DNA of 64,000 nt from Lepidodermella squamata (Eukaryota; Gastrotricha). This document shows, in pieces, positions 1 to 10,789 of this stretch. Under the pieces are notes generated by a model. It saw nothing but the letters and a program-made list of their open reading frames with translations, had not been told where the DNA came from and ran no database searches. Each line of letters opens with the position of its first letter. The stretch's first letter is position 1. The translations under genes and the position numbers were made by a program. The stretch covers positions 2,914,001 through 2,978,000 of the forward strand of contig JBLDXI010000007.1 of the NCBI GenBank assembly GCA_047495785.1. Direction: 5' to 3'.

Positions 1-2
1 GA

Positions 3-1287
3 ATAAACGGGACCAACGCCGATGTAACCGTTCGAAGCCTGAAGGTCTGGGCACTGAAATCCTCATCATCGACCACAGCGCTGCCAACCACAGCTGCTGT
101 TAGAACTTACGACTTCAGCACAAATACTTCAGATTTTAATATTCCCAACTTGATAGACGGCAATATCATCCCTTTGTTAGTTTTAAGCGATCTTACAACT
201 TGCCAATACATCAGCGCGAAAGTCAGGTATTAAACCTCTCGTTAATACTAGATAGTATTGAAGAGAAATCGTATTTTCTAGATCGCCAGATTACGGAACG
301 CAAATCTTCATCACTTTGGAATTCAAGAGCTTAATCGATATCGATGCATCAGCCAGAGAGATAGAAGCCGGCGCTCAGTTGACAATTCAATGGGCTGTTC
401 GGAACTGTCCCCGAGAGGTCACAGCTCCGAGTGTGAACGAGGCCGATCGCGTATATTCTGTCAATCGCAACGACGTTTGGGTTCCGAGCATGCGATTTGC
501 TAATACGTCATCGGACCTGTACATGGAGAGCATGGCTTGGAAAGAACAAGTCCACATTGCCTACTACCCTACTACACCGAATCGAACGCTGTTTTTCCAT
601 TGGATGCGATTTGGCGTTTTGAACTCAAAGTGCAGGCTGAAGCTGCGCAAGTTCCCTTTCGACTCGCAGCAATGTGATTTCACTTTTGCGCTCGACGAGG
701 CTGATAAATTTCTGTATTTTGGCGGCTCACGATTGGCTTTCGATGGATCGCTTGACAGTGAAATGTGGCGGCTTGACGCTGCATCGAACAAACATGGCAT
801 AACCACCTCCTTGTTGCGTAAGAATGGAACGTCAGGGTACGCAATTTTCACAGTATCCTTCTCTCGAGAGCCTATGCCGTACCTTATCAACAATATGGCA
901 CCTTGCGCTATTATCATGATTCTGGTATTCGGGTCGCTGCTTTTCCAGCCGGACTGTCCTGATCGTCCAGCGTTCTCTGGAACGCTCCTTCTCAGCATGA
1001 TAGTCATACAGTCGGACGTTTTACACAAGATTCCAGAAACATCAGAATCTGTCCTCATGGCTGAGTATATTCTGATTTTATGTGGGATCAGTGGAATGAT
1101 CACCATGTATGCTGCGATCATGTTTGCTGCAACTTCTAGATACGATTTCCTTCTGGCTGACGATGGGCGATTTTCAGTTCTGAAAACAGCACTGAGTTAT
1201 GCGAGAGCGATTGATGTTGCCACATTTTGCTTTTGCATCGACATTTTCCTTGTTCTCAACGTGTACGCATCGATGGTTGTATTGTAG
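3..1287 (+). CDS. Cys-loop ligand-gated ion channel, 5'-partial
   Basis: The gene enters from the left edge. I read an exon up to 226, a 55-nt intron 227-281 (CAG|GTATTA donor, TTTTCTAG acceptor, phase 2) and a last exon 282-1287, giving about 409 visible residues. The canonical Cys-loop is present: C, 13 residues including FPFDSQQ, then C. WVPSMRF matches the loop A region (usual form WxPD). Four hydrophobic segments follow: TM1 after REPMPYL, TM2 beginning PAFSGTLLLSM and ending HKIP, TM3 LMAEYILILCG and TM4 at the very C-terminus. The TM3-TM4 loop is only about 30 residues. N-glycosylation sequons occur in the extracellular part. Family knowledge: pentameric plasma-membrane receptor. There is no vicinal Cys pair in the loop C region, so it is not a typical nicotinic alpha subunit, and the TM1-TM2 linker carries neither a clear GEK nor a PAR motif. 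Ligand and ion selectivity are therefore unknown. Confidence 0.85.
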
Positions 1288-1486
1288 AGAGGTGAAAGGT
1301 GTCATCATAACCGGATAACTTCGTTGTTTCATGAGAACTCTGAGAAATTTGACACAGTGTATGTAAAAATTGCTCTCGCAACATGATGATATTTCGTGAC
1401 GTTGTAATTCTTTCATGTCACTTGTCCGGTACTTCATTAGACCGAAGATTCAGACTTAAGTGGGAGCTGATGTTTTAAAGTTTAAA

Positions 1487-2745
1487 GCCTAGACAAACTA
1501 ATGCAGTTAGCATGTAACGATTACTTTGCCAACTTTCAAAGTGATGACTGGGATGAGTTTGGCTTGAAAGATACCTAGCATGCCCTTTTAACCCTCCAGC
1601 GCCCACGGATGCGCGTGTCTATGTGCGCGTATACACTCAAAGGCGTTTTTCGGTGATTTGGCGTGTTTACACGTCCGACTTGGACGCGTAAACCCGCTTT
1701 TTCAAAAACTCGACGTCTATGACCGCAAGTTGCGAAAAAATTTACCAAAACGTCTCAACACGCTAATGAGGCGTCTTCACACGCAAAAATTTAGGCGTCT
1801 AAACACGCCCGTATGCTAATTTTATTCATGATTTTGGCCATTTTTATTCGGAAATCGCAGGAATGCCAACGACCTTCGCTAAAATCAACAATAATCAATC
1901 ACTCAGCTTGCAAATTAAAAAATTAAATTAAAAATGATAAAAATTAATAGTTCAGGTTTTCATTGATTAGTGATTGAATTGGCAAGGTAGCGCGCGATGT
2001 CGAAATCAGGCCGCTTGCGCAATCAATTTGATTGTTTTCGGTATTGATACCCAGCGCGGTATTCAGCAGGTTCACCTTGTGCTCTTGCGCCAGAAGCCGT
2101 GGAGATGCCAGTTGAATTGCCAGAAAAAGATCAGAATATCTCAAAAACTAAATATCGATGAAACTCTGATTTTTTCAATGCATTCAGCGCGAGTTTTATA
2201 GCTATTTTTGCCCTAGTTAATGTCTTGGGCGTCTTGTGACGCAACATTGTTCGCGTGTGAACACGCACAAGCTGTGTGACCATTGTGGCGTTTTAAGACG
2301 CCAACTTTGCGTGTTAAGACGCACCATAAGCGTGTAAACCAGCGATTAGGCACTTGCCAGCTTTGCGTCGACAGAGGGCACAGGTGTTTCAGCAAAATTT
2401 TTTTGAGGTCGATATTTTTCATCACAATCATAGTGAAATAAATTATCAGGTGAAAAGAAAAGGCTGATTGATAAAATCTGAATTTGTCGGGTATTAAAAG
2501 TGAAAAACGCGTGTATACACGCCGTGGGCGCTGGAGGGTTAATGAAGAAGTGTCGTCGGATATTAGGAAACAAGTTTTTGAAGCGATTGAAAATTCTAAA
2601 TTTCAAGAGTTGATTCCGAGAATGTCTTTCGAAAATATCTCGATCGGTCTTATTCGTTGCCTTAGTTTAATGCTGTTCAATGATATTGATCTCGTGACAA
2701 AATTTGGCGAAAAATCGCATTTCGATTTACTTAAGCAGACCTTAA
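1487..2745 (+). pseudogene. Family A relic split by a MITE
   Basis: Two pieces match the middle of the intact family A gene at 3971-5986. Piece 1487-1591 resembles 4434-4540 (shared stretch around FQSDDWDEF). Piece 2539-2745 resembles about 4545-4745 (shared LIRCL, MLFNDI, SFENIS). The pieces are separated by the 947-bp TTAA-flanked element 1592-2538. The first piece carries in-frame stops and the flanks have no start or end of the gene, so this was already a fragment or decayed afterwards. A 14-bp tandem repeat (TTCAGCAAACACTT) lies right after it at about 2752-2778. Confidence 0.8.
1592..2538. mobile_element. piggyBac-like MITE with TTAA target duplication
   Basis: Perfect 17-bp terminal inverted repeats, CCCTCCAGCGCCCACGG at 1592-1608 and its reverse complement at 2522-2538, are flanked on both sides by TTAA (1588-1591, 2539-2542). 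This is the signature of piggyBac-type insertion. No transposase is encoded. Both subterminal regions (about 1610-1815 and 2220-2345) are packed with short CpG-rich motifs of the form GCGTNTnnACACGC and GGCGTnnnnGACGC, while the centre is AT-rich. It interrupts a family A relic, which proves it is an insertion. Confidence 0.85.
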
Positions 2746-2838
2746 TCCACTTCAGCAAACACTTCAGCAAACACTTATAAAAGGTTGAAATGAGTCAATT
2801 GTTCACTGTGCTCCGATTGAAAAGCTGGGGATTTTATA

Positions 2839-3816
2839 CAGTGTGATTCAGAAAGGCCGCCCCAATCACGATCAGTATTTTTTCCTCTTGTTTTTTCCCC
2901 AAAAATTTTCCAAGTCCGCGCGTGCCGACTCGAAAAATTTTTCGCAATAAAATAATAATAGCCAAGAATTAAAATAATAAATCTAAAACAACAGATAAGA
3001 CTATGATGAAATGGCGACTGACAAGAATAGATAGGCAGGATGAAGAAAAATCTCAATAGGAAACAGTTTAGCTTTTGACAGAAGATGCAAAACTACCATT
3101 TCGCATTTTGAAACTCCGAAAAACTACAATGGAAAATTGATAATTAAATGCGGACTATAACTCTAAAAAGCTAAAACTTTCGTTAAACAAATAAGGGAAA
3201 TGCATGGGAGCAGTGCTTGCTGTTCTTAAAAGCACTGAAAAAGCTGTGGAGAAACCTGAAAACAGTTTAAAATAGGACCGAAATTTGATTGATTACTGCA
3301 ATCTTTTCTGTCGTGATTGGCGTGATCGAGTTGATGCTCATGATCGGCGTGATTTGTGTGATCATAGACAACTCTATACAAATGGGAAACTAGCGATCTT
3401 CCTATAGTAAATAAATTCACACCAAAGCGTGAAAAAGTGGGCACGCGACCTTCATTTTTATTCACTCATCGCCCTATCCGCCCATAGTAATTTTTCCGAT
3501 TTTTTAATTATTATCTAAAATTCCCTGAGAAAATTTTTGCTCTATCCAAAGATATAAACAAATGAAGGTCGCGTGCCCACTTTTTCACGTTTTGGTGTGA
3601 ATTTATTTACTATAGGAAGATCGCTAGTTTCCCATCTGTATAGAATTGTCTATGTGTGTGATCGTCATGAAAAAACGCCAAAATTAACGATAACAACACG
3701 CGTTCATTCATCACAAAAAACAGGAAAAACTGATGAATCTGATCCAATTTTTTCTACGGCCGTGTCAAACACGTGCCTGTTTATGATGCGCCGGGCGCCC
3801 TTTCTGAATCACACTG
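2839..3816. mobile_element. Tc1/mariner-like MITE with TA target duplication
   Basis: 18-bp perfect terminal inverted repeats, CAGTGTGATTCAGAAAGG at 2839-2856 and its complement at 3799-3816, are flanked by TA dinucleotides (2837-2838, 3817-3818). CAGT ends and TA sites are the Tc1/mariner hallmark. The 978-bp element has no transposase reading frame. It contains a second, nested inverted repeat (separate entry). Confidence 0.85.
3356..3660. repeat. Nested ~100-bp inverted repeat inside the MITE
   Basis: Arms 3356-3455 and 3562-3660 are near-identical reverse complements with about 106 bp between them. Both contain GAAGGTCGCGTGCCCAC and a block around CTATAGGAAGATCGCTAG. The short ORFs here are just the arms translated. 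Confidence 0.85.
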
Positions 3817-3970
3817 TATGTTAAGGTCTCTTTTAGAAGTTTATTAATAATCACACTTGGTGGAAGATATTTAAAAATTCAATCCACTGCCCGCCGTTTT
3901 GTCGAAAATCTGAATTTTCCGCAAACATCGATCGAGAGTAGTCATTTTTCGATACTTTTGATCTGCGAGA

Positions 3971-5986
3971 ATGTCTATTTTTGAACTTGTCTTTGGCAAA
4001 GGAAGCACGCCAGGATCATCAATTGCTAAAGAAAAGCTCCTGGAGCTGAATCAGAATGAATCAAAGTTGGACAATTTTCTCACGGACATTCGAATTCGAG
4101 CTTTTGGGGGCCATCAAGAATTCCAAACTCATAACCAGAAAATCTCAAATTTGATGCGCCTGAGTGAAGTTTTAATGCAGCAAAATCGGTTCGACGACGC
4201 ATTCAAAGCCCTGAGCCAGCTGGACTCAATGTTCGCCTGGTCCGAGTCGTTTTTCAAATTAATGTCAAAAGCATCGCTTGGATCCGGTCATTTAATAAGC
4301 TCCTTTGCGTACTCTTGGGTTTCGAAGACTACTTTCGGCGATGTTGATGCGTTGGCAGTGTGGAGAAAATTAATTTCACGATTAAACAAGAATATTAACA
4401 ATGTGTCCCCGTTTTTTCGAACTGAACTCCTTCGCCTAGACAAACTCCTGCAGTTGGAATGGGAAGATTACTTCGCCAGCTTCCAAAGTGATGACTGGGA
4501 TGAGTTTGCATGGAAAGCTACCAATGCTTGTCCTTCGAACGAAGATGAGTCGTTGGAAATTACGAAACATGTTTTTGAGTCGATTGAAAATTCGAGACTT
4601 CACCAGTTGCTACCGAGCATGTCTTTCGAAAATCTCTCGCCAAGTCTTATTCGCTGCCTTGGTGTGATGTTGTTCAACGATCTTAATCGCGTGTTGAGTT
4701 ACGGCGATAAATCGAATTTTGTCCTATCTCAAGCTGTCATCAACATTCTGGAATCTTTAGCTACGGAAGCTGGTTTCCGAGCGGCAATCATCAAGCCCGA
4801 AGCTTATGGCTTACTTTACAGTAAGATATTACTGACATTTTCTGCAATTGAGAACAATTTCGATGGCTTGAAGATGCAGCAATTTTTCAACTTGAACTGG
4901 GCCGTTAAAAATTTTCTGCTGCATCTTGTAGCAAATCCGTCGCCAGATTTTCTTCGAATTGATTCCAGCTTACAATGGCTTCGGAAAGCTCGTGAAATGA
5001 AGGTCGAGCTTGACATGGAAACTATCGACTTTATTTCTCTTTCTTTGTTAGTTATCGCAAAATCGCCTGATGAATCGATTCGGAACAAAACTTCTTCAAT
5101 GCTGGACTTTGTTGGCACTCTCTTGTCGGATGAAACTATTCTGCCGGCGGTCGCAAAAAATGGGACTTTACCTATGGCTCTCGCTATGTGTTATGACTCG
5201 GCGAATTACAGCTCGATTCAGCACATTTTTACGAAATTTCTAGATGGCCTTGAAAGAGAACAGCGATTAATTTTGTCTAATGACGTGATGTTTGCCGATC
5301 AATTTTTCAAAGCGATTGATTCATTCTATCGAAATGGCGAAAGCGTTGTTTTTCATGGTCAGCCAGCACTTCAAATATGTTACCTACTTCAGGCTGATTC
5401 TGGTCAGACAGGAAATTCATACTTCTCTCAGCTAATTTTCAAGCATCACCAATTGATCAGAAGCCTCTTCACGAAAACGGCATACGGGGCAAGTGTTGGC
5501 CTGCTCCACTCTTTGCTTCGAAGTGCCAAAGTTGAGATTCGCGAAAAATGGCGGAAATATTTTTCAGAAAGAATGTTAACGAAATTGGCGATGAAAGCGA
5601 TGCAGCATTTGATTCATTTGCAAGAGAATAAATTTCCGTTGTCCATCATGAAAATATTCAGTCGAACGCAAGATTTGAGTGTTCTCAGCGAGATTTGCTC
5701 GGTCTCCCCTCATGTCACGCGTGCGTTCACTATGAATCACATTTTGTCAATTATTCGTGTGTTCGATGAAGATTCTAGCACCTACCAAGTTCTTCATCCC
5801 TTTGAGGAAGATTTTTTCCAGGAACGGGATTTGGCCATGGGTGTTTTCCTTGCGACCGTGATTGGCCAGAATGAGGAGATCAAGGCTGGCCTTCTGCGTG
5901 TCAGGTCGATTCTTCGTGGCGTGATTTCAAAAATGGTCAAAGCTTTGCTTGAACTTGAGGAAAAGTCGAATAGCCGATCTTATTGA
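3971..5986 (+). CDS. Family A: large all-helical protein of unknown function
   Basis: One uninterrupted exon encodes 671 aa, starting MSIFELVFGKG at the first ATG. The N-terminus is conserved in the broken paralogue at 8194, which supports this start. I recognise no catalytic motif, signal peptide or membrane segment. The composition and spacing of leucines suggest helical-repeat (HEAT/ARM-like) folding, e.g. SFENLSPSLIRCLGVMLF, IDFISLSLLVIAKSP and RSILRGVISKMVKALLELEE. It lacks the SOCS-box-like tail of families C/D/E. Three paralogous copies in the first 12 kb are all damaged, so this is the only intact family A gene here. It sits 1 kb upstream of an ankyrin gene, and that A-B pairing is repeated downstream, so the two were duplicated as a unit. 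Function unknown. Confidence 0.8.
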   Translation: MSIFELVFGKGSTPGSSIAKEKLLELNQNESKLDNFLTDIRIRAFGGHQEFQTHNQKISNLMRLSEVLMQQNRFDDAFKALSQLDSMFAWSESFFKLMSKASLGSGHLISSFAYSWVSKTTFGDVDALAVWRKLISRLNKNINNVSPFFRTELLRLDKLLQLEWEDYFASFQSDDWDEFAWKATNACPSNEDESLEITKHVFESIENSRLHQLLPSMSFENLSPSLIRCLGVMLFNDLNRVLSYGDKSNFVLSQAVINILESLATEAGFRAAIIKPEAYGLLYSKILLTFSAIENNFDGLKMQQFFNLNWAVKNFLLHLVANPSPDFLRIDSSLQWLRKAREMKVELDMETIDFISLSLLVIAKSPDESIRNKTSSMLDFVGTLLSDETILPAVAKNGTLPMALAMCYDSANYSSIQHIFTKFLDGLEREQRLILSNDVMFADQFFKAIDSFYRNGESVVFHGQPALQICYLLQADSGQTGNSYFSQLIFKHHQLIRSLFTKTAYGASVGLLHSLLRSAKVEIREKWRKYFSERMLTKLAMKAMQHLIHLQENKFPLSIMKIFSRTQDLSVLSEICSVSPHVTRAFTMNHILSIIRVFDEDSSTYQVLHPFEEDFFQERDLAMGVFLATVIGQNEEIKAGLLRVRSILRGVISKMVKALLELEEKSNSRSY

Positions 5987-6884
5987 ACCTGGCTGAATGA
6001 TATTCCGAAAATTTACTTCTCCCGCATTTTTGCTGTGCAATTTTTTTTCGATTGATTTTTGAGCTTATTGGAATATCACTCCAATAATATTCTGTATCTT
6101 CACTTTTTCGGCGATTTCAACCCTTTCCCAAATTGTCACTAGCAATTAATGTGTATGCCATATGCCACTGTTCTTTTTTTAGAATTATGATAATCTACTT
6201 TGGGGAACTTGATGATCCGATATCGATGTGATCGCTGAAGTTGACAGCTGAATCCAACACGGCATCGAAATCTGCGGTTCAGGCGGCTAGTTACTATTCT
6301 CTTCAAACGCGTCGATTTTCATCATCCAAGTCAGTGAAAAGCAAATAATAAAAAAGGGTTGGCATCCACTGGAGAGTTCAACCAAATTCATAAAAATGCA
6401 AAATGCGGGTGAAAGATGAGGAATTGCTTGGTATTCAACCAAAGTCTGCCGTAAATCAGGGAATCGAATTTGCCTATAGCAAATGACGTGGACTCTTGAC
6501 TTGATCTTAATCAGTCAAGGAAAGGTGGCATTCTGGTATTTCAATTGCTTATTGCTATTGATCGGATTCAACCCTCATGGTAATGAAAAACGTCTTTCCT
6601 AAGCTATTAATTAGCGCAAAATATTATTATTCACGGTGTGAACAATTGTATGAAAATGTACAAGCTGCCTTCAGTTGTATGTGTTCTACTTCAAGTTTAA
6701 TGTTGATCACTTATTTTCCGCAAAATCGAGGGCGCGTTGTTTGTTGCCATGTCTCATACGGCCAAGTTGGCTGATGCGCCCAAAAAAGCTATCGAAAGGC
6801 TATTTCAGTCTACATTTCAGAAGAAAGATCACGCCATTTTTCTGAAATGGTCGTGCTCAACAACGACTTACTCTGGGATTTAAA
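5987..6884. other. Intergenic spacer between A and B1
   Basis: AT-rich spacer with no supported gene. An AATAAA-type signal lies in the A-rich run near 6345, the first plausible poly(A) site for the family A gene. The short ORF at 6577-6774 has no homologue elsewhere in the window and no coding character. Confidence 0.6.
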
Positions 6885-6960
6885 GCTGGGATGATCCGCT
6901 TAAATAACGTGATGGCTTCAAAGCAGCGCGAAGTTACCTTTTGGATATAGCACTTCAAAG
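6885..6960 (+). promoter_or_regulatory. Conserved upstream block of ankyrin gene B1
   Basis: About 75 bp (GGGATGATCCGCTTAAATAAC...GATGGCTT...) matches 11894-11971 upstream of the second ankyrin gene. It is conserved at the same distance from the start codon. The sequence is non-coding in both, so it may be promoter or 5'-leader. Simple duplication identity is the alternative. Confidence 0.4.
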
Positions 6961-6994
6961 TTTAACTAAGAATAAAAAATTTCCTGAGCTTATC

Positions 6995-7555
6995 ATGGCC
7001 AAGTTAGCTTTTTCATTTCTACTTCTTTCGATCATATACTTGCTCGAAAACTCTGTCTCGGCTACTCGGGAGGACGATTTCGTTGCGGCTGCTTACAATA
7101 ATGACACAGAAACTTTTTCAAGACTGCTCAGGCAGGGCATCAATGTCGAAGGTCGTTCGAAAGATGGCAACACTGCGTTGAACGCCGCTGCCGCCGCGGG
7201 CAATGTTGAAATAATGGCGATGCTGCTCGACAAAGGCGCGAATATCGAGTCACGTGACCTTGAAATGTCGACCCCGCTTATCAACGCAGCTTTCATGGGC
7301 CGCACCGATGCAGTTGCCCTTTTACTGGATAGAAAGGCTAAAATCGAAGCAGGCGATAAAACAGAGTCTACCGCTCTCATGAGTGCGGCATTCACGGGCA
7401 TGAAGGACACTGTTGAGTTGCTGCTTGCCCGTGGCGCCAATATTGAGGCTAAGGACAAAGACGGGACGACGGCTCTAGCAGCAGCGTACTACGCGAATTA
7501 CATGGATGTCGTCACCTTCCTGATCTCCAAAGGAGCGAATACGCAAAGCAAATAG
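6995..7555 (+). CDS. Family B: secreted ankyrin-repeat protein, copy 1
   Basis: 186 aa, single exon. I chose the ATG at 6995 rather than 6941 because it begins MAKLAFSFLLLSIIYLLENS, a classical signal peptide likely cut after VSA near residue 23, and the paralogue at 12007 starts at the same place. The mature part is almost entirely ankyrin repeats: about five units, with GNTALNAAAAAGNVEIMAML, TPLINAAFMGRTDAVALLL, STALMSAAFTGMKDTVELLL and GTTALAAAYYANYMDVVTFL. There is no membrane anchor or other domain. Ankyrin repeats bind proteins, usually inside cells, so a secreted, ankyrin-only protein is unusual. Its partner is unknown. Confidence 0.85.
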   Translation: MAKLAFSFLLLSIIYLLENSVSATREDDFVAAAYNNDTETFSRLLRQGINVEGRSKDGNTALNAAAAAGNVEIMAMLLDKGANIESRDLEMSTPLINAAFMGRTDAVALLLDRKAKIEAGDKTESTALMSAAFTGMKDTVELLLARGANIEAKDKDGTTALAAAYYANYMDVVTFLISKGANTQSK

Positions 7556-8193
7556 TACTGACTGGAAACATTAGAAGATTTTTTAGATTTTAACAGATTT
7601 CATTTCATAGCTTGAAACTGAGCAATGTTGTTAAGGGCTCTTTGATGTTTACCCGCGTTAAAACTATGAAAAACTCGGCTCGAATAGAGGTTTTGAAATC
7701 ATTACCCGTCGGCCCGATCCAACTTTTTTAAGCGACTTGAGTGGTAACTACTGCTCAGGTTCGGTTCATGTAACAGCTGGTAGAACTGTAACCGAGTCGG
7801 GTTCGGTGTAACCACAGGTGCGCAACGCATGTCGAGCTACAAGCGAACCAGCTGCAGGCAACAATTCGCGATACAAACATAGTAAATTGCATTAATTAAA
7901 ACGTTCCTAATTCGGAACAAGCCAGCCAATTTGGTTCATTGGCTCATAGAGGATGTCCATTGTATCAACTTCCTGTGTTGAAAAATACTGTCTCTTTGCC
8001 CTTAGTTTTTATAGTCGAAATTGCCCAAAATTTTCTCAGAATATTGCTTGAATATTGTTTGAACCGTGAACCGTGACACTAAAAATGCACGCCCAAAATA
8101 GTGTCATTTCAATAATTTTGAAGATTTGTTAATAAATTGTCGTGATATTTGTTCTTTGAATACTTATAGTGGCATCTTTTAACTTTTTAGATT
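7556..8193. other. Spacer between B1 and the family A pseudogene
   Basis: No supported gene. It holds a short GTAACCGAGTCGGGTTCGG-type stretch near 7786 and AT-rich sequence. A TTTTTAG acceptor lies just before the ATG of the next family A copy (8194). Confidence 0.5.
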
Positions 8194-8606
8194 ATGTCCA
8201 TTTTTGAACTCGTCTTCGGCAAGGGAAGCATACCAGGCTCGTCCATTGTTAGAGAAAAGCTTCTGCAGCTGAATCATAATGACTCAGAAGTAGAAAAATT
8301 TCTCACGGAAATTCGAATTTCGAGCTTGCGGCGGCCTTCAAGAATTCCAAGCTCGTAACCAGAAAATCTCGAATGCGCCTGAGTGAAGTTTTAATGCAGC
8401 AAAATCGGTTCGACGACGCATTTAAAGCCCTGAGCCAGCTTGACTCAATGTTCGCTTGGTCCGAGTCATTCTTCAAGCAGATGTCGAAAGCATCGTTAGA
8501 ATCCGATCATTTAGTCACATCGTTCATGTTTTCAATGATTTCGAAAACCAATTTCAGACGTCATGATCCGCTCATCCAATATGACAAGCACATGGCTGAA
8601 GCTTCT

Positions 8607-8642
<36 letters not shown>

Positions 8643-10252
8643 CCTGCTGCTAAGAGCAATTTTAATCTGTCTTTCCAAGCCGAAGTTGGTCGACTAAGCA
8701 AAATCAGAAATTTAAGTCTTGTTGATTATTGCGCCAACTTTCAAAGCCAACTTTGACTGGGACGAATTCGGTTTCAAAGTCGCCTTAACTATATTTCGTC
8801 TTCCTACAGAAGCAAACGAAGAGTCATTGGAACTTGCCAGGCCTGTTTATGGAGCAATTACATCGACATTTCAGAAGTTGATGGCAAGTTTGTCTTTCGA
8901 AAATTTGTCACCAAGTCTTGCCCGCTGCATTTGTACGCTTTTGTTCAATAATCTTCCGATTTGGCTGAGTTATCAAGAACAGTTGAATTTCGGCATGTAT
9001 AAACAAATTACCGGTATAATTTTGAAATCTTTAGCTACGGAAGCTGGTTTTCGAGCTGCAATCAACAAATCGGTAACCTATTTGCTTCTTTTTGCTTGCA
9101 TTGTCACATTTTGCACGGTTGAAGACGATTTCGATTTGAAAAATCGTGATTTTTCACCATCAGCTGGGCAGTTAAAATCTTGCTGTTGAATATTTTGGCG
9201 CATTCACCGCCTGCCTCCAAGCAAATTCATCACTGCATACAATGGCTTGATAATGCAATTGAAAAAAATGTCGCCGACTTGAGCCCGGAAAGTATCGACT
9301 TGATTTCTCTTTGCTTGGTATTGATCGCTAAGTCGCCGAATGAAAAGGTTCGGAAAACCGGCAGTTCGCTCATTCAGTGTTTTGAAACTCTCATCTCGTC
9401 GGATGAAAATAGACTGCCGGAAATCGTTCGAACGGGGACTCTACCGCTAGCTCTTGCAATTTGTTATGACGCTGCTAATTTCTCCTGGCTTCAACGCATT
9501 TTTTCGTATCTGTTCACTAAATTGGACAACAAACATCGATTAATGTTGGCGAATGACAAAATGTTCGCCGATCGATTTTACAAAACGATTGACGCCATTT
9601 TCCAAACTGATCGGAGCTTTGTTTTCAATGGCCAACTGGCCGTGCAAATTTCTTACCTTATTCAAGCTGATATTTCTGAAACTTGAAATTCGTATTTTTC
9701 TCACCTTGTCCTCGGAAATGATCAATTTATCCGGGACCTGTTCACTAAAACGGCGTATAGGTCCAGTGCTAGCCTGCTGCTCTCGGTGCTTCGATGCGCG
9801 AAAGAGGAAATTCGTGAAAAATGGCGGAAAATATTTGCAGGAAAAACGTTCATGAAATTAGCCGTGAAAGCAATGCAACACTTGGTGCACGAGAAGGCTA
9901 TATTGCTCATGAACTCTCTTTGAGCCAAATTCTCTCGATTTTCCGTGTCTTTGATGACGATGCCAGTAACCAGCCCGTCATTGATCAAACACAGGAGGAT
10001 TTTTTCCAAGAGCGTGACCTAGCAATGGGTGTTTTATTAGCGACCGTGATTGGCCTGAATGACGAGGTTAAGGTCGGCCTTCTTCGAAACAGATCGATTC
10101 TTCGCGGTGTGATTTCTAAAATGATCAAAGCTTTGCGTGAACTGGAGGTGAATTCGCCTGCCGTGATTAAAGTTGACTCACTTCGAACCAAATTGATTGT
10201 TCGCGGTAAAATTTCAAAAATTATCAAAGGTTTGCGTGAACCGCAGCAATGA
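8194..10252 (+). pseudogene. Family A copy 2, multiply frameshifted
   Basis: It starts MSIFELVFGKGS like the intact gene and can be followed to the same C-terminus, but the frame breaks repeatedly. Breaks are near 8325 (extra base, then a small deletion), near 8740 (a duplicated CAACTTTCAAAGC-like segment), near 9175, an in-frame TGA at 9684-9686 where the intact gene reads QTGNSY, and a deletion near 9890. A (GCT)n run encoding polyalanine at about 8612 is absent from the intact copy. The tail carries a repeated ILRGVISKMIKALRE-like segment not seen in copy 1. The number of independent lesions makes sequencing error unlikely. Confidence 0.85.
8612..8652 (+). repeat. (GCT)n microsatellite in family A pseudogene
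   Basis: Run of GCT triplets, one CCC/CCT interruption, translating as alanines in the first open segment of the pseudogene. Not present in the intact family A gene. Confidence 0.85.
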
Positions 10253-10789
10253 TCGACCTGCCGGAATATAGCCGGCCCTTGTGAACTTGAAATGATTTGC
10301 GAGAAATATGAATTTTTTGCGGTTGTGTTTTTGATCTCGGCTGTTGGAATAGACAATTCAGTTCTATATCTTGATATCTTCGGTTTTTTCACGTGCTTTT
10401 AATTTCAACTACTTTCTTGTTTAAATGTCATACTTTTCCTTTTACATTTGTTTTGGCTTAAATTATGACTAATTTTAGTTCAGCTCAGGCTGGACTGTTA
10501 AAAGCAACATTTGAATGCAACAAATTGTGAAATAAAAAGTCTTTAAAGGAATGCAATCGTAATGAGTATATAAATTGGCATAAAATCTCAAATTAATACT
10601 CTGGCCCATGAAGACTATGACAAATAAAATTACCGAAACAATTCAATCGCAGTCGCAAGCGGAAGCGGAAGATGAAGACTTCGGACCATTGCCCAAGCGT
10701 CTGAGTTGAAAGCTAATCGCCACAAATCGAAGAAAACTGGTGTTACCGTTATTGTGACGTGAATAATGATGCTGATGTTGAAATAGCTT
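10253..10789. other. Spacer with family A 3' flank
   Basis: 3' flank of the pseudogene, with a poly(A)-type signal AATAAA at 10531-10536. A related flank (CCAACAAATTGTATACAGG...GATAAAAAGTCTT) reappears after the next relic near 11330, so the 3' flank was duplicated too. No gene seen. Confidence 0.5.

Noticed and set aside
564-1121. 185-aa minus-strand ORF over the channel gene
   Set aside because: Antisense shadow of the well-supported Cys-loop receptor; no motif of its own.
1592-2345. Arrays of GCGTGT motifs as a possible CRISPR or satellite
   Set aside because: Units vary in sequence, orientation and spacing and lie within TIR-bounded DNA; no repeat-spacer regularity.
7093-7458. 121-aa minus-strand ORF over the ankyrin gene
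   Set aside because: Complement of repetitive ankyrin codons; serine/alanine-rich artefact.
8373-10252. Four separate small genes in the second family A locus
   Set aside because: Each ORF aligns end to end with consecutive parts of the single 671-aa gene, so they are pieces of one frameshifted copy.
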